Source of the DNA: Ornithinibacillus salinisoli | GTDB taxonomy: Bacteria; Bacillota; Bacilli; Bacillales; Amphibacillaceae | Length of the DNA: 64,000 nucleotides | Assembly: GCF_042682545.1 (NCBI RefSeq) | Contig: NZ_JBHUHQ010000020.1 | Reading direction: 5' to 3' (one strand) | Shown here: piece by piece, positions 8,236 through 17,543 of the stretch | Layout: each line of letters starts with the position of its first letter | Position numbering within the stretch: position 1 is the first letter of the stretch | Program-made: the position numbers and the translations under genes | Notes under the pieces: model-generated | Seen by the model: only the letters and a program-made list of their open reading frames with translations | Told to the model about the DNA's origin: nothing | The model's database searches: none

Positions 8236-9705
8236 CTATACCGAATAATTCGGTGCTTCTTTTGTAATTTGTACATCATGTGGATGACTTTCTCGTAATC
8301 CAGCATTTGTAATGCGGACAAATTGTCCATCATTTCGCAATGCATCAATGGATTCCGTACCACAATATCCCATACCAGAACGCAATCCGCCCATTAATTG
8401 ATGGAACGTATCAGATAGTGGCCCTTTATAAGGTACACGACCTTCAATCCCTTCTGGTACTAGTTTCTTTGTTTCCTCGGAATCTTGGAAATACCGGTCT
8501 TTTGATCCAGCTTTCATTGCACCAACTGACCCCATACCACGATATACTTTATAACGGCGACCTTGGTAGATTTCGGTTTCACCCGGACTTTCTGAAACAC
8601 CAGCAAACATACTACCTAGCATTACAGCATGTGCACCAGCAGCAAGTGCTTTTACAATTTCACCAGAATATTTTATTCCGCCATCAGCAATGACCGGTAC
8701 ACCATATTCTGATGCTGCAACCGCACAGTCATGGACTGCTGTGATTTGTGGTACTCCAACACCAGCTACTACACGAGTTGTACAGATTGATCCTGGTCCA
8801 ATACCAACTTTTACTATCGTTGCCCCCGCTTCAATTAATGCTTTTGTAGCTTCTGCGGTTGCCACATTTCCAGCGATAATATCTAGATTCGGATAAGCTT
8901 CTCGTACACGTCTAACCTGATCTATAACACCTTTTGAATGTCCGTGTGCCGTATCAATGACAATAACATCTACTCCTGATTCAACTAATTTTTCAATCCG
9001 TGTCATTGCATCACCGGTTATACCAACTGCTGCACCAACAAGTAAGCGACCTTGGGAATCCTTTGCTGCATGAGGAAATTCTATTACTTTTTCAATATCT
9101 TTTATTGTAATTAATCCTTTTAATACACCATCATGGTCAACGAGAGGAAGTTTTTCAATTTTATATTGCTGTAACAATTTTTCTGCTTCGTCTAACGTTG
9201 TTCCAACAGGAGCAGTTACTAAGTTTTCACTTGTCATTACTTCAGAGATAGTAATGGAATAATCTTGAATAAAACGTAAATCACGATTCGTAATAATACC
9301 TACTAGCTTTTGTTCTTCAACCGAATTAACAATGGGTACACCTGAAATACGGAATTTTCCCATTAGATGTTCTGCATCAAAGACCTGATGTTCCGGCGTT
9401 AGGAAAAATGGATTTGTAATAACGCCACTTTCTGAACGTTTTACTCGATCTACTTCTTCTGCTTGTTGTTCAATAGACATGTTTTTATGAATAATTCCTA
9501 GACCACCTTGACGTGCCATTGAAATTGCCATTGGTGCTTCGGTTACGGTATCCATTCCTGCACTAATAAGAGGAGCATTCAACTTCAAATTATCACTCAA
9601 AGTAGTATTCACCTGGACATCTCGAGGTAATACTTCCGACTCTGCTGGCATTAATAATACATCATCAAATGTTAATCCTTCTTTTACAAACTTATCCTCA
9701 CGCAT
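8236..9705 (-). CDS. guaB: Inosine-5'-monophosphate dehydrogenase
   Basis: Oxidises IMP to XMP with NAD+, the committed step of GMP synthesis. The start at 9705 (MREDKFVKEGLTFDDVLL, 489 residues) is chosen because GAGGAGG lies 6 bases upstream; a further ATG at 9720 overlaps that site. The barrel is interrupted by two CBS domains at about 90-205. The catalytic loop GPGSICTTR carries the nucleophilic Cys, and the flap GMGSVGAMKAGSKDRYF follows. Monocistronic by its terminator and upstream gap. Confidence 0.97.
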   Translation of the reverse strand: MREDKFVKEGLTFDDVLLMPAESEVLPRDVQVNTTLSDNLKLNAPLISAGMDTVTEAPMAISMARQGGLGIIHKNMSIEQQAEEVDRVKRSESGVITNPFFLTPEHQVFDAEHLMGKFRISGVPIVNSVEEQKLVGIITNRDLRFIQDYSITISEVMTSENLVTAPVGTTLDEAEKLLQQYKIEKLPLVDHDGVLKGLITIKDIEKVIEFPHAAKDSQGRLLVGAAVGITGDAMTRIEKLVESGVDVIVIDTAHGHSKGVIDQVRRVREAYPNLDIIAGNVATAEATKALIEAGATIVKVGIGPGSICTTRVVAGVGVPQITAVHDCAVAASEYGVPVIADGGIKYSGEIVKALAAGAHAVMLGSMFAGVSESPGETEIYQGRRYKVYRGMGSVGAMKAGSKDRYFQDSEETKKLVPEGIEGRVPYKGPLSDTFHQLMGGLRSGMGYCGTESIDALRNDGQFVRITNAGLRESHPHDVQITKEAPNYSV

Positions 9706-9878
9706 TTTTATCCTCCTCATTGATATTTTGTATATATTTTAAATCTTTGAACAAACTATATAGGTATATCTATTGTTATTTAGAATACGTGAACAACACT
9801 ACTTTTTCAACTAGTGTTTTACGGAAAATAAAAGTAAATAGATTCTAAATCTTTTTAATAATCTTAAGGGGAAAATTT

Positions 9879-10826
9879 ATGAATCATAAAGAGATTAATT
9901 CATTTTATACATACTTGCAGTCTCAACAAACTTCGCAACGATTTCTTTACCAATGCTACAAAAAAATAGATGGTATAGATGCAGAAGCAAAAAGCTATGA
10001 AAACTGTACTGTGTTTATGTATTACTTGGATCATGGTATAAAGTTTTATAATGCTGGAAAAAAACTAGATATCCTAATGCAGCCAATCTTATTTTTTTAT
10101 GGCATGGTCCATCTCTTAAAAGCATGCCTATTAACGAAACGTCCAAACTATCCAGAATCAACTTCCGTATTAGCACACGGAGTTTCAGCACGAAAACGAA
10201 AAAAGAAAGACTATACATTTTTGGAAGATGAGGTAAAGGTACAGCATAATGGATTATTTCCATATGTTTCCCAGCATCTTTTTTTCATTCATAAAATGCC
10301 CTTTGAAAAAATAATGATGAAAAATCTATTAGGCCTCATTCCAGACTTATCTCATCTATTTCATTTTAATAATCAAGAAAGTATGATAAACGTGAGTAAA
10401 ATTGGAAGTCATACAATTGATTTTACAAGCCGAGTACTGGATAATTACCATCTAACGGAACGTGCGTTTTTGGAAAGAATCAAGCCTTATTTACCTCCCA
10501 TTGTGGAAGTAAAATCAAACCATACTATGTTTCAGATCGTTCTTACAAAACCAATCTTAGAACCGAGTGGCCCTTTTTTTGTTGATGATAATCAAAACAT
10601 CTTTTTTCCAACCATAAGAGAGAATTTCTTAGTTGTTTCAGAAGTCATGGTACATTATCTTTTATTATATAATCTAAGTATGTTAAGTAGATATGAAGCA
10701 GAATGGTGGGGGGATTTACTCATTACGAAACCAGATGTAGATTACCCTTTCATTGCTGAGTTTTTACGTATTTCTGCTAAAAAAATGCCCCTTTTAATTG
10801 GAAAAGAACTATTGAAAATGAAATAG
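9879..10826 (+). CDS. yaaC: YaaC-like conserved protein of unknown function
   Basis: 315 residues, the same size, place and orientation (divergent from guaB) as B. subtilis YaaC. No signal peptide or convincing membrane helix is seen. It is rich in aromatic and basic residues (for example the cluster RKRKKKDY at about 106-113), and I see no catalytic motif. The gene has its own AAGGGGAA ribosome-binding site. Assignment rests mainly on synteny and length; the function is unknown. Confidence 0.8.
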   Translation: MNHKEINSFYTYLQSQQTSQRFLYQCYKKIDGIDAEAKSYENCTVFMYYLDHGIKFYNAGKKLDILMQPILFFYGMVHLLKACLLTKRPNYPESTSVLAHGVSARKRKKKDYTFLEDEVKVQHNGLFPYVSQHLFFIHKMPFEKIMMKNLLGLIPDLSHLFHFNNQESMINVSKIGSHTIDFTSRVLDNYHLTERAFLERIKPYLPPIVEVKSNHTMFQIVLTKPILEPSGPFFVDDNQNIFFPTIRENFLVVSEVMVHYLLLYNLSMLSRYEAEWWGDLLITKPDVDYPFIAEFLRISAKKMPLLIGKELLKMK

Positions 10827-10827
10827 A

Positions 10828-11495
10828 AGCTGGGACAAAAGTGGTTTAATCAGAGAAAAATCTGAATGGGAAGTTTTCGTATACTTTGTTACTAATCATA
10901 TATAAACTGCGAAGTAAATAGTATGAAAACGTGGTTAAACTTGAGATTAAATGTACTGCACCAAATCTCGCTCCAGAAATACACTTCGCTTTCCGCGGGC
11001 GGCTGGTGAGCCTCCTCGAACTCCGTTCTGCGGGGTCTCACCTATGCCTTTCCTCCGCAGGAGTCTACGTGTATTTCTTCCGCTAGAATAGTGGATTACA
11101 ACTTCATTACATGTATTGGTTAGAAGAGCCTCACTGAATGTTGATAGCATGGGTTAGTACCACTCCATAACCAGATTACTACCCATCAGCGTAGGCAGAA
11201 TACGTAGACTCCTGCGGGAACAGCACGTGTCCGAAGACCCCGCAAGAAGTGGTTTTCTTCTGAGGAGGCTGAGGCCGTGCCCGCGGAAAGCGAAGTATTC
11301 TGCCGGAGCGGTTGTATAGCAACCCCTTCGAAATGTTGTGAAAGAAAGTAAATCCAAGCGAAAGTTACTTCGCATATTCCATCAACTAAGAATGAAGCTC
11401 TAACCATTGAAAAAGTAACATTCTAAACTCCCTATCTTGTAATCTTCTTATTTAGAAATGAAATTTTATTTATATCCCAGACTTTACGTCTGAGA
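10828..11495. repeat. Large inverted-repeat intergenic element, copy 1
   Basis: The gap between yaaC and the HD-GYP gene is a GC-rich island in AT-rich DNA. It starts with GCTGGGACAAAAGTGG just after the yaaC stop and ends with the inverse TATATCCCAGAC. Inside, a left arm (about 10972-11075, ACTTCGCTTTCCGCGGGC, then CCTCCTCGAACTCCG) and a right arm (about 11196-11310, GACTCCTGCGGGA, then GAGGAGGCTGAGGCC and CCGCGGAAAGCGAAGT) are inverted copies. The 32 bases at 11248-11279 recur identically at 29805-29836. Short open frames here are by-products of GC content. No transposase is present. Confidence 0.85.
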
Positions 11496-12590
11496 TATGA
11501 TTTCTTGAATAAAGAGGGTATGGTGATTACTTAAGGAAATAATTTCGTCACTTTTGTCTAACCGAATCATCGGCCTTGTAGGCTGGTTGGGTTCCATAAA
11601 TACAATCTCGCCAATTTGGTTATTAGACAAACTTACTTTTGTACCAACAGAAAAATTAGATATTGCTTCAATGAATGTTTGTACAACTATGACATCAAGC
11701 TTCGTATATTGTTCTTTTTGTAACTCTTCAATCACGCGAAAAGGTGATTGTTTTTCTTTATACATACGTTCACTAGTCATTGCATGATACGTATCACAAA
11801 CTGCTATAATTCTAGCATAATTGTGAATCTTCTCTTTGGATAATCCAAGTGGATAACCACTACCATCTATTCGCTCATGATGCTGTAAAACAGCTAGCTT
11901 AATTGCATAAGTCACCGAAGAAAGATGTTCTAACAATCGATAAGAATAAGTCGGATGCTTAATAACCTCCGCTCTTTCAGTCTGGTTTAAAGAACCTTCT
12001 TTTTGAAGTAATGATGGAGATAGTTTAGCCATCCCTGCATCACTTAATAAACCAGCTATTCCGATTTGAAGCCATTCTCCCTTTTCATATCCCATTTTCT
12101 TTCCTATAAATGCTGCGATAATAGAAACAGATACACTATGATGGTAGAAATAATCCTTTTTATTCGTAAAGTTATGTAAAGTATATATAGCAGAACCAAT
12201 ATCGTCCATACGATTAATTAAAGGGATTATTAAATTTCGTACGATTACCATATCAATTGGTGCATTATTACGCCATGTATCAAATAATTTCTGATAAGTT
12301 GCAACTACATATAGATAATGGTCTTCAAAAGAGAGCTTGTCCAATTGGATATCTTTTTTCTTGGTAGATTTTGTTTTTTCTTTCGGTTTTTCTTCAGGAT
12401 TTGGTTTATAAAGCTTACCATCTTGTAATTTTTCAGAAACATCTACTGTCTCTATTAAAAACTTTTCTAGTATTTTAATATGCTCTTTTGTTAATACAGT
12501 CTTTTTTGGAATGATCGGCCGATTTGTTTTTCCTAATACATCCCTCAACAAAACACAACCTGGTACTAATTGAGATGGATTTACTCGCAT
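11484..12590 (-). CDS. HD-GYP-like protein with altered HD motif
   Basis: 368 residues. Residues 1 to about 60 resemble the N-terminal region found on many Gram-positive HD-GYP proteins, followed by a Lys/Glu/Pro-rich linker (66-80). From about 145 the HD-GYP fold is recognisable: HHSVSV (150-155), HP (212-213), QHHERIDGSGYP (236-247) and CDTYHAMTSERMY (265-277). HD-GYP enzymes hydrolyse cyclic di-GMP, but the metal-binding HD dyad, normally LLHD, reads LLSD here (Ser183-Asp184), so activity may be reduced or lost. The C-terminal 60 residues form a small beta-rich tail. It is a single gene on the minus strand downstream of gyrA; its start follows a GGGGG site. Confidence 0.82.
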   Translation of the reverse strand: MRVNPSQLVPGCVLLRDVLGKTNRPIIPKKTVLTKEHIKILEKFLIETVDVSEKLQDGKLYKPNPEEKPKEKTKSTKKKDIQLDKLSFEDHYLYVVATYQKLFDTWRNNAPIDMVIVRNLIIPLINRMDDIGSAIYTLHNFTNKKDYFYHHSVSVSIIAAFIGKKMGYEKGEWLQIGIAGLLSDAGMAKLSPSLLQKEGSLNQTERAEVIKHPTYSYRLLEHLSSVTYAIKLAVLQHHERIDGSGYPLGLSKEKIHNYARIIAVCDTYHAMTSERMYKEKQSPFRVIEELQKEQYTKLDVIVVQTFIEAISNFSVGTKVSLSNNQIGEIVFMEPNQPTRPMIRLDKSDEIISLSNHHTLFIQEIISQT

Positions 12591-12624
12591 GTTTATCCCC
12601 CTTCATCCATATGCCCCATACCTT

Positions 12625-12683
12625 ATAAAAAAGGTGACTCAGGAAGAATAAATCATTTATTTCTTTTCCAAGTCACCTAACAT
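12625..12683 (-). terminator. Terminator downstream of gyrA
   Basis: On the minus strand TTAGGTGACTT ... GAGTCACCTTTTTTAT, with a loop of about 30 nt that is itself partly pairable (AAATAAATGATTTATT). A T-run follows the stem. Confidence 0.75.
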
Positions 12684-12692
12684 TACTAGTTT

Positions 12693-15203
12693 CTATTCTT
12701 CTTCTGTTGTATTTTCTTCTGATTCTGTCGGTACTTCTGCAATTTCTTCTACTTCTTCTATTTCTTCTTCTTCATCTTTTTCTATTTTAGCTACAGTAGC
12801 TACTTCTTCCTCTTCTTGCAATCGGATGAGACGAACCCCTTGAGTATTTCTTCCTGTTTGTGAAATACCCTCTACTGGAATTCGAATTAATACCCCTGCA
12901 GCAGTAATAAGCATAATATCTTCTTCACCATTAACAGCCTTAACTGCAACAACATGTCCAGTATCATCATTTAATTTACAAGTGAAAATACCTTTTCCGC
13001 CGCGTTTCGTTATACGATACTGATCCTCTGGTGTACGTTTACCAATACCTTTATTTGTAACGTGTAATATCTGTAAGTCTTTTTCCAATATTTCCATGGA
13101 AACAACTTCATCTTCTTCACGTAGACTGATTCCTCTAACACCAGAAGCAGTTCGTCCCATTGATCTAACTTGTTCTTCTGGGAAACGAATGAGATAACCA
13201 AACTTCGTAGCAATCATGATATCTTTGGTTCCATCTGTTAGACGAACAGAAATTAATTCATCGTCATCACGTAGGCCCAATGCTATTAAACCACCTTTAC
13301 GGATATTAGCAAAGTTAGAAAGCTGCGTACGTTTTGAAATACCTTGTTTCGTTGTAAAGAATAAATACCAATCATCACTAAACTCGTTAACAGATATGAC
13401 GGCGTTTACCCATTCACCTTTTTCTATTTGTAAAAGGTTTATAATTGGAATTCCTTTAGCTGTACGGCTAAATTCTGGTATTTCATACCCTTTCACCTTA
13501 TAAACTTTCCCTTTATTAGTAAAGAAAAGAACCGTGTCATGAGTAGTCGTAGAAACTAGATGCTCTACAAAATCGTCATCGTTCGTTCCCATTCCTTGAA
13601 TTCCACGACCTCCACGTTTTTGTGTACGATACGTAGAAGATGGTAAACGTTTGATATATCCTTGGTGTGTCAAGGTAATGACAATGTTTTCTTCTGGGAT
13701 CAAATCTTCATCCTCAAAGAAATCAGCTCCACCAACAGTAATTTCTGTACGTCTTGGATCATTATATTTCTCTTTAATTTCGGTTAACTCTTCACGAATA
13801 ATTTCTAATACTTTTTCTTCACTTGCTAGAATTGCTTTTAATTCATCAATCAATTGAAGAAGATCTTTATATTCACTTTCAATTTTATCACGCTCTAAGC
13901 CTGTTAAACGTTGCAAGCGCATATCTAAAATTGCTTGTGCTTGTTTTTCGGATAAGTTAAAACGCTCCATTAGTCCATCTCTTGCAATATCAGCAGTTTT
14001 AGAGTTGCGGATTAATGTAATTACTTCATCTAGATGATCTAATGCAATTCGTAAACCTTCCAAAATGTGTGCTCTTGCTTCTGCTTTACGTAGTTCAAAT
14101 GCAGTACGACGTTTTATAATTACCTTTTGATGTTCTAGATAATGATATAAACAATCTTTTATCGATAAAACCTTTGGTTCTCCATTAACTAGAGCTAATG
14201 TATTCACACCAAACGTGGTTTGAAGAGCCGTATATTTATAAAGATTATTTAACAAGACATTGGCATTCACATCACGACGTAACTCCATCACGATACGCAT
14301 TCCGTTACGATCAGATTCATCACGTAAATCGGTAATACCATCAATTCGCTTATCACGTACTAGCTCAGCAATTTTCTCAATTAACTTTGCTTTATTTACC
14401 TGATACGGCAATTCCGTAACTAAAATAGTTGATTTTCCGTTTGCTTTTTCCTCTATATTTACTTTTGCTCGGACAGTGATGGATCCTTTTCCGGTTTCAA
14501 ATGCCTTACGAATTCCACTTCTTCCAAGAATGATACCTGCAGTAGGGAAATCAGGTCCTGGTAAATGATTTTCCATAATTTCATCAATAGTTATATCTGG
14601 ATTTTCACTTAGAGCAAGAACCGCATCAATCGTTTCTCCCAGGTTATGTGGTGGAATATTTGTTGCCATTCCAACCGCAATTCCTGATGCTCCATTCACT
14701 AAAAGATTTGGGAAACGAGAAGGGAAGACAACCGGTTCTCTTTCCGAACCGTCATAGTTATCCATATAGTCGATAGTATCTTTATTAATATCTCTTAATA
14801 ATTCCATCGAGATTTTAGACATTTTTGCTTCCGTGTAACGCATTGCTGCTGCAGAATCTCCGTCTACAGAACCAAAGTTACCATGACCATTTACAAGCAT
14901 GTAACGATAGCTGAAGTCCTGTGCCATACGAACCATCGCTTCATAAACAGCTGAGTCTCCATGTGGGTGATATTTACCTATAACTTCCCCTACAATACGA
15001 GCTGATTTTTTATATGCTTTATCTGCATGCATACCTAGGTCATTCATTGCATATAATATTCTTCGGTGTACAGGCTTCATCCCGTCTCTAACATCTGGCA
15101 ATGCACGTGACACGATTACACTCATTGCATAGTCAAGAAACGAAGTTCTTACCTCTTGGCCTATATTGATTTCATGAACATTTCGACGCTCTTGATCCGC
15201 CAT
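12693..15203 (-). CDS. gyrA: DNA gyrase subunit A
   Basis: Breakage-reunion subunit of gyrase, which introduces negative supercoils with GyrB. 836 residues. Catalytic Tyr123 lies in MRYTEAKM, and the quinolone region HPHGDSAVYEAM has Ser84 and Glu88, the drug-sensitive pattern. The C-terminal beta-pinwheel with GyrA-box QKRGGRGIQG (about 560) is complete, followed by a tail of about 35 mostly acidic residues that regulates gyrase in other species. It lies 106 bases downstream of gyrB, same strand. Confidence 0.98.
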   Translation of the reverse strand: MADQERRNVHEINIGQEVRTSFLDYAMSVIVSRALPDVRDGMKPVHRRILYAMNDLGMHADKAYKKSARIVGEVIGKYHPHGDSAVYEAMVRMAQDFSYRYMLVNGHGNFGSVDGDSAAAMRYTEAKMSKISMELLRDINKDTIDYMDNYDGSEREPVVFPSRFPNLLVNGASGIAVGMATNIPPHNLGETIDAVLALSENPDITIDEIMENHLPGPDFPTAGIILGRSGIRKAFETGKGSITVRAKVNIEEKANGKSTILVTELPYQVNKAKLIEKIAELVRDKRIDGITDLRDESDRNGMRIVMELRRDVNANVLLNNLYKYTALQTTFGVNTLALVNGEPKVLSIKDCLYHYLEHQKVIIKRRTAFELRKAEARAHILEGLRIALDHLDEVITLIRNSKTADIARDGLMERFNLSEKQAQAILDMRLQRLTGLERDKIESEYKDLLQLIDELKAILASEEKVLEIIREELTEIKEKYNDPRRTEITVGGADFFEDEDLIPEENIVITLTHQGYIKRLPSSTYRTQKRGGRGIQGMGTNDDDFVEHLVSTTTHDTVLFFTNKGKVYKVKGYEIPEFSRTAKGIPIINLLQIEKGEWVNAVISVNEFSDDWYLFFTTKQGISKRTQLSNFANIRKGGLIALGLRDDDELISVRLTDGTKDIMIATKFGYLIRFPEEQVRSMGRTASGVRGISLREEDEVVSMEILEKDLQILHVTNKGIGKRTPEDQYRITKRGGKGIFTCKLNDDTGHVVAVKAVNGEEDIMLITAAGVLIRIPVEGISQTGRNTQGVRLIRLQEEEEVATVAKIEKDEEEEIEEVEEIAEVPTESEENTTEEE

Positions 15204-15245
15204 TTATTTTAACCTCCTAATATAAAGCACAATCCAACTGCCATA

Positions 15246-15270
15246 AGAAAAACGCTTCACGCGTTTTTCC
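15246..15270 (-). terminator. Short hairpin between gyrB and gyrA
   Basis: AAAAACGC-TTCAC-GCGTTTTT, a small stem flanked by A and T runs. It could be a weak terminator or an attenuator that lowers read-through into gyrA. The short stem makes function uncertain. Confidence 0.4.
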
Positions 15271-15309
15271 GAATTTCTCTTTAATGGCAAAGTTCGTTAA
15301 AAGATAATT

Positions 15310-17235
15310 TTAAATATCTAAGTTTTTTACATAACGGGCATTTTCTTCAATAAAGTGACGACGTGGTTCAACTTTATCACCCATTAACATATCAAATATA
15401 TTATCCGCTTCAATTGCATCTGTTAATTCTACTTGAAGTAATGTACGATTTTCAGGATCCATCGTGGTTTCCCATAATTGTGTCGCATTCATTTCTCCAA
15501 GACCTTTGTATCGTTGTAATCCAGGTTTCGGTGCTTTTGGTAATTCTTCTAATATACGATCAAGCTCTTTATCATCATATGCATAATGAACTGCTTTACC
15601 TTGTTGCACTTTATATAGTGGTGGTTGGGCAATATAAATATAGCCATTTTCGATTAACGGACGCATAAACCGATAGAAAAATGTTAATAGTAAGATACGT
15701 ATATGAGCACCATCGACATCTGCATCTGTCATTATGACTATTTTATGGTAACGAGCTTTAGTAATATCAAAATCATCTGCTATACCTGCCCCTAATGCTG
15801 TGATCATAGAACGCACTTCATTATTTGATAGAATTCGATCTAGACGTGCCTTCTCTACATTAAGAATCTTCCCTCGTAATGGAAGGATTGCTTGGAAATG
15901 CCGATCTCTACCTTGTTTAGCAGAACCTCCTGCAGAGTCACCCTCTACAATATACAATTCGCTTATTTCAGCATCCTTTGAAGAACAATCGGCTAATTTA
16001 CCAGGTAAATTAGAAACCTCTAGTGCACTTTTTCTACGAGTTAAATCACGTGCCTTTTTAGCTGCTGCACGTGCTCTTGAAGCCATTAATCCTTTTTCAA
16101 CAATAATTTTTGCTACAGATGGATTTTCATATAGAAACTTAGAAAAAGTTTCACTAAATATGGAATCCGTTATTGTACGAACCTCACTATTACCTAGTTT
16201 GGTTTTTGTTTGCCCTTCAAACTGTGGATCCGGATGCTTAACAGAAATAATAGCTGTCATACCTTCACGCACATCATCGCCTGTTAGATTAGGATCGCTT
16301 TCTTTAAACAAGTTATTTTTACGTGCATAGTCATTAATGACCCGTGTTAAACCTGTTTTAAATCCAGACTCGTGAGTCCCACCTTCATACGTACTAATAT
16401 TATTTGCAAAGGAGTAGATGTTACTAGCAAACCCATCATTGTACTGAATTGATACATCAACGGCTATGCCTTGTTCTTCACCTTCAGCAAAAAATGGTTC
16501 GTGCAGCACTTCTTTATTACGGTTAATGTATTCCACGTATTCAGCAATTCCACCTTCATAATGGAATGTTTGTGGTTCTTCTTCAATTCGTTTATCTTCA
16601 ATCGTAATTTTAATTCCCTTATTTAAAAATGCTAATTCACGTAAACGATGAACTAATGTATCTAAATTATAGGTAGTAGTTTCAGTGAAAATTTCAGGAT
16701 CTGGTTTAAAATGTGTCGTTGTACCAGTAACATCTGTTTCACCAATAACTTTTATTTCATTTTGAGGAACACCACGTTCGAAACCGATAAAGTGGATTTT
16801 ACCATCAAGATGAACATATACTTCCAAATTAGTTGAAAGTGCATTAACAACGGACGCACCTACACCATGGAGACCACCCGAAACTTTATAGCCTCCACCG
16901 CCAAATTTACCACCAGCATGTAGTACAGTCATAATAACTTCTACTGCTGGTTTTCCAGTCTTTTTCTGAATACCAACAGGAATTCCACGGCCATTATCTT
17001 TTACAGTAATACTGTTATCTTTTTCAATAATTACTTGAATATGATCGCAATAGCCTGCTAAAGCCTCATCAATACTATTATCTACAATTTCCCATACTAG
17101 ATGATGAAGACCTTTCTCACTTGTTGAACCAATATACATACCAGGTCTTTTTCGAACGGCTTCTAGACCTTCTAATACTTGTATCTGGTCGGCATTATAT
17201 GCTTGTTCATTATTCACTACATCTTTCATTGACAT
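15310..17235 (-). CDS. gyrB: DNA gyrase subunit B
   Basis: ATPase subunit of gyrase. 641 residues. GHKL ATP-binding motifs are visible (EIVDNSIDEA, VKDNGRGIPVG, GLHGVGASVVNA), then the transducer, then the TOPRIM segment EGDSAGGSAKQGRDR and DADVDGAHIRILLLTFFYR, and the C-terminal GLGEMN motif. Two ATGs lie two codons apart (17235 and 17229); GGTGG is close to the first and better spaced from the second, so the exact start is open. It follows remB by 27 bases. Confidence 0.97.
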   Translation of the reverse strand: MSMKDVVNNEQAYNADQIQVLEGLEAVRKRPGMYIGSTSEKGLHHLVWEIVDNSIDEALAGYCDHIQVIIEKDNSITVKDNGRGIPVGIQKKTGKPAVEVIMTVLHAGGKFGGGGYKVSGGLHGVGASVVNALSTNLEVYVHLDGKIHFIGFERGVPQNEIKVIGETDVTGTTTHFKPDPEIFTETTTYNLDTLVHRLRELAFLNKGIKITIEDKRIEEEPQTFHYEGGIAEYVEYINRNKEVLHEPFFAEGEEQGIAVDVSIQYNDGFASNIYSFANNISTYEGGTHESGFKTGLTRVINDYARKNNLFKESDPNLTGDDVREGMTAIISVKHPDPQFEGQTKTKLGNSEVRTITDSIFSETFSKFLYENPSVAKIIVEKGLMASRARAAAKKARDLTRRKSALEVSNLPGKLADCSSKDAEISELYIVEGDSAGGSAKQGRDRHFQAILPLRGKILNVEKARLDRILSNNEVRSMITALGAGIADDFDITKARYHKIVIMTDADVDGAHIRILLLTFFYRFMRPLIENGYIYIAQPPLYKVQQGKAVHYAYDDKELDRILEELPKAPKPGLQRYKGLGEMNATQLWETTMDPENRTLLQVELTDAIEADNIFDMLMGDKVEPRRHFIEENARYVKNLDI

Positions 17236-17262
17236 GCTTCCACCTACATTTCTTTTTGCGAA

Positions 17263-17541
17263 TTATTCAAGCTCAAGTTCGTCTGAATAATCATCAAGTT
17301 TACTTATTGTTGCTATCATGCTTGCTCGTTTCTTTAAAGTTGTAACAGATAACGTACTCAAGTAGATGACGTTATGCGTTATCACAACTGACTTTACATC
17401 TTCAGAAGGTCCAATAATATCTTTCGCTCTCTCCGTCATCATTTCTTCCATAATGGATGACGAAGTAACGACACTTTGATCAATTATTGTAATAATATCA
17501 CTTGATCTAATTACATTATCGTTCCCAATATGAATAAACAT
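17263..17541 (-). CDS. remB: DUF370 regulatory protein RemB-like
   Basis: 92-residue member of the DUF370 family (RemA/RemB), small DNA-binding or matrix-gene regulators; in B. subtilis remB (yaaB) occupies the same site between recF and gyrB. The N-terminus MFIHIGNDNVIRSSDIITIID is the family's typical strand-rich start. The last 12 residues (DDYSDELELE region) are acidic. It starts 2 bases after the recF stop and is probably cotranscribed with recF and gyrB. Confidence 0.88.
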   Translation of the reverse strand: MFIHIGNDNVIRSSDIITIIDQSVVTSSSIMEEMMTERAKDIIGPSEDVKSVVITHNVIYLSTLSVTTLKKRASMIATISKLDDYSDELELE

Positions 17542-17543
17542 TT

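Noticed and set aside
10947..11407. Three short open frames in the gap between yaaC and the HD-GYP gene
   Set aside because: They fall in the GC-rich inverted-repeat element; openness comes from low stop-codon density, and none has an RBS or a recognisable protein.
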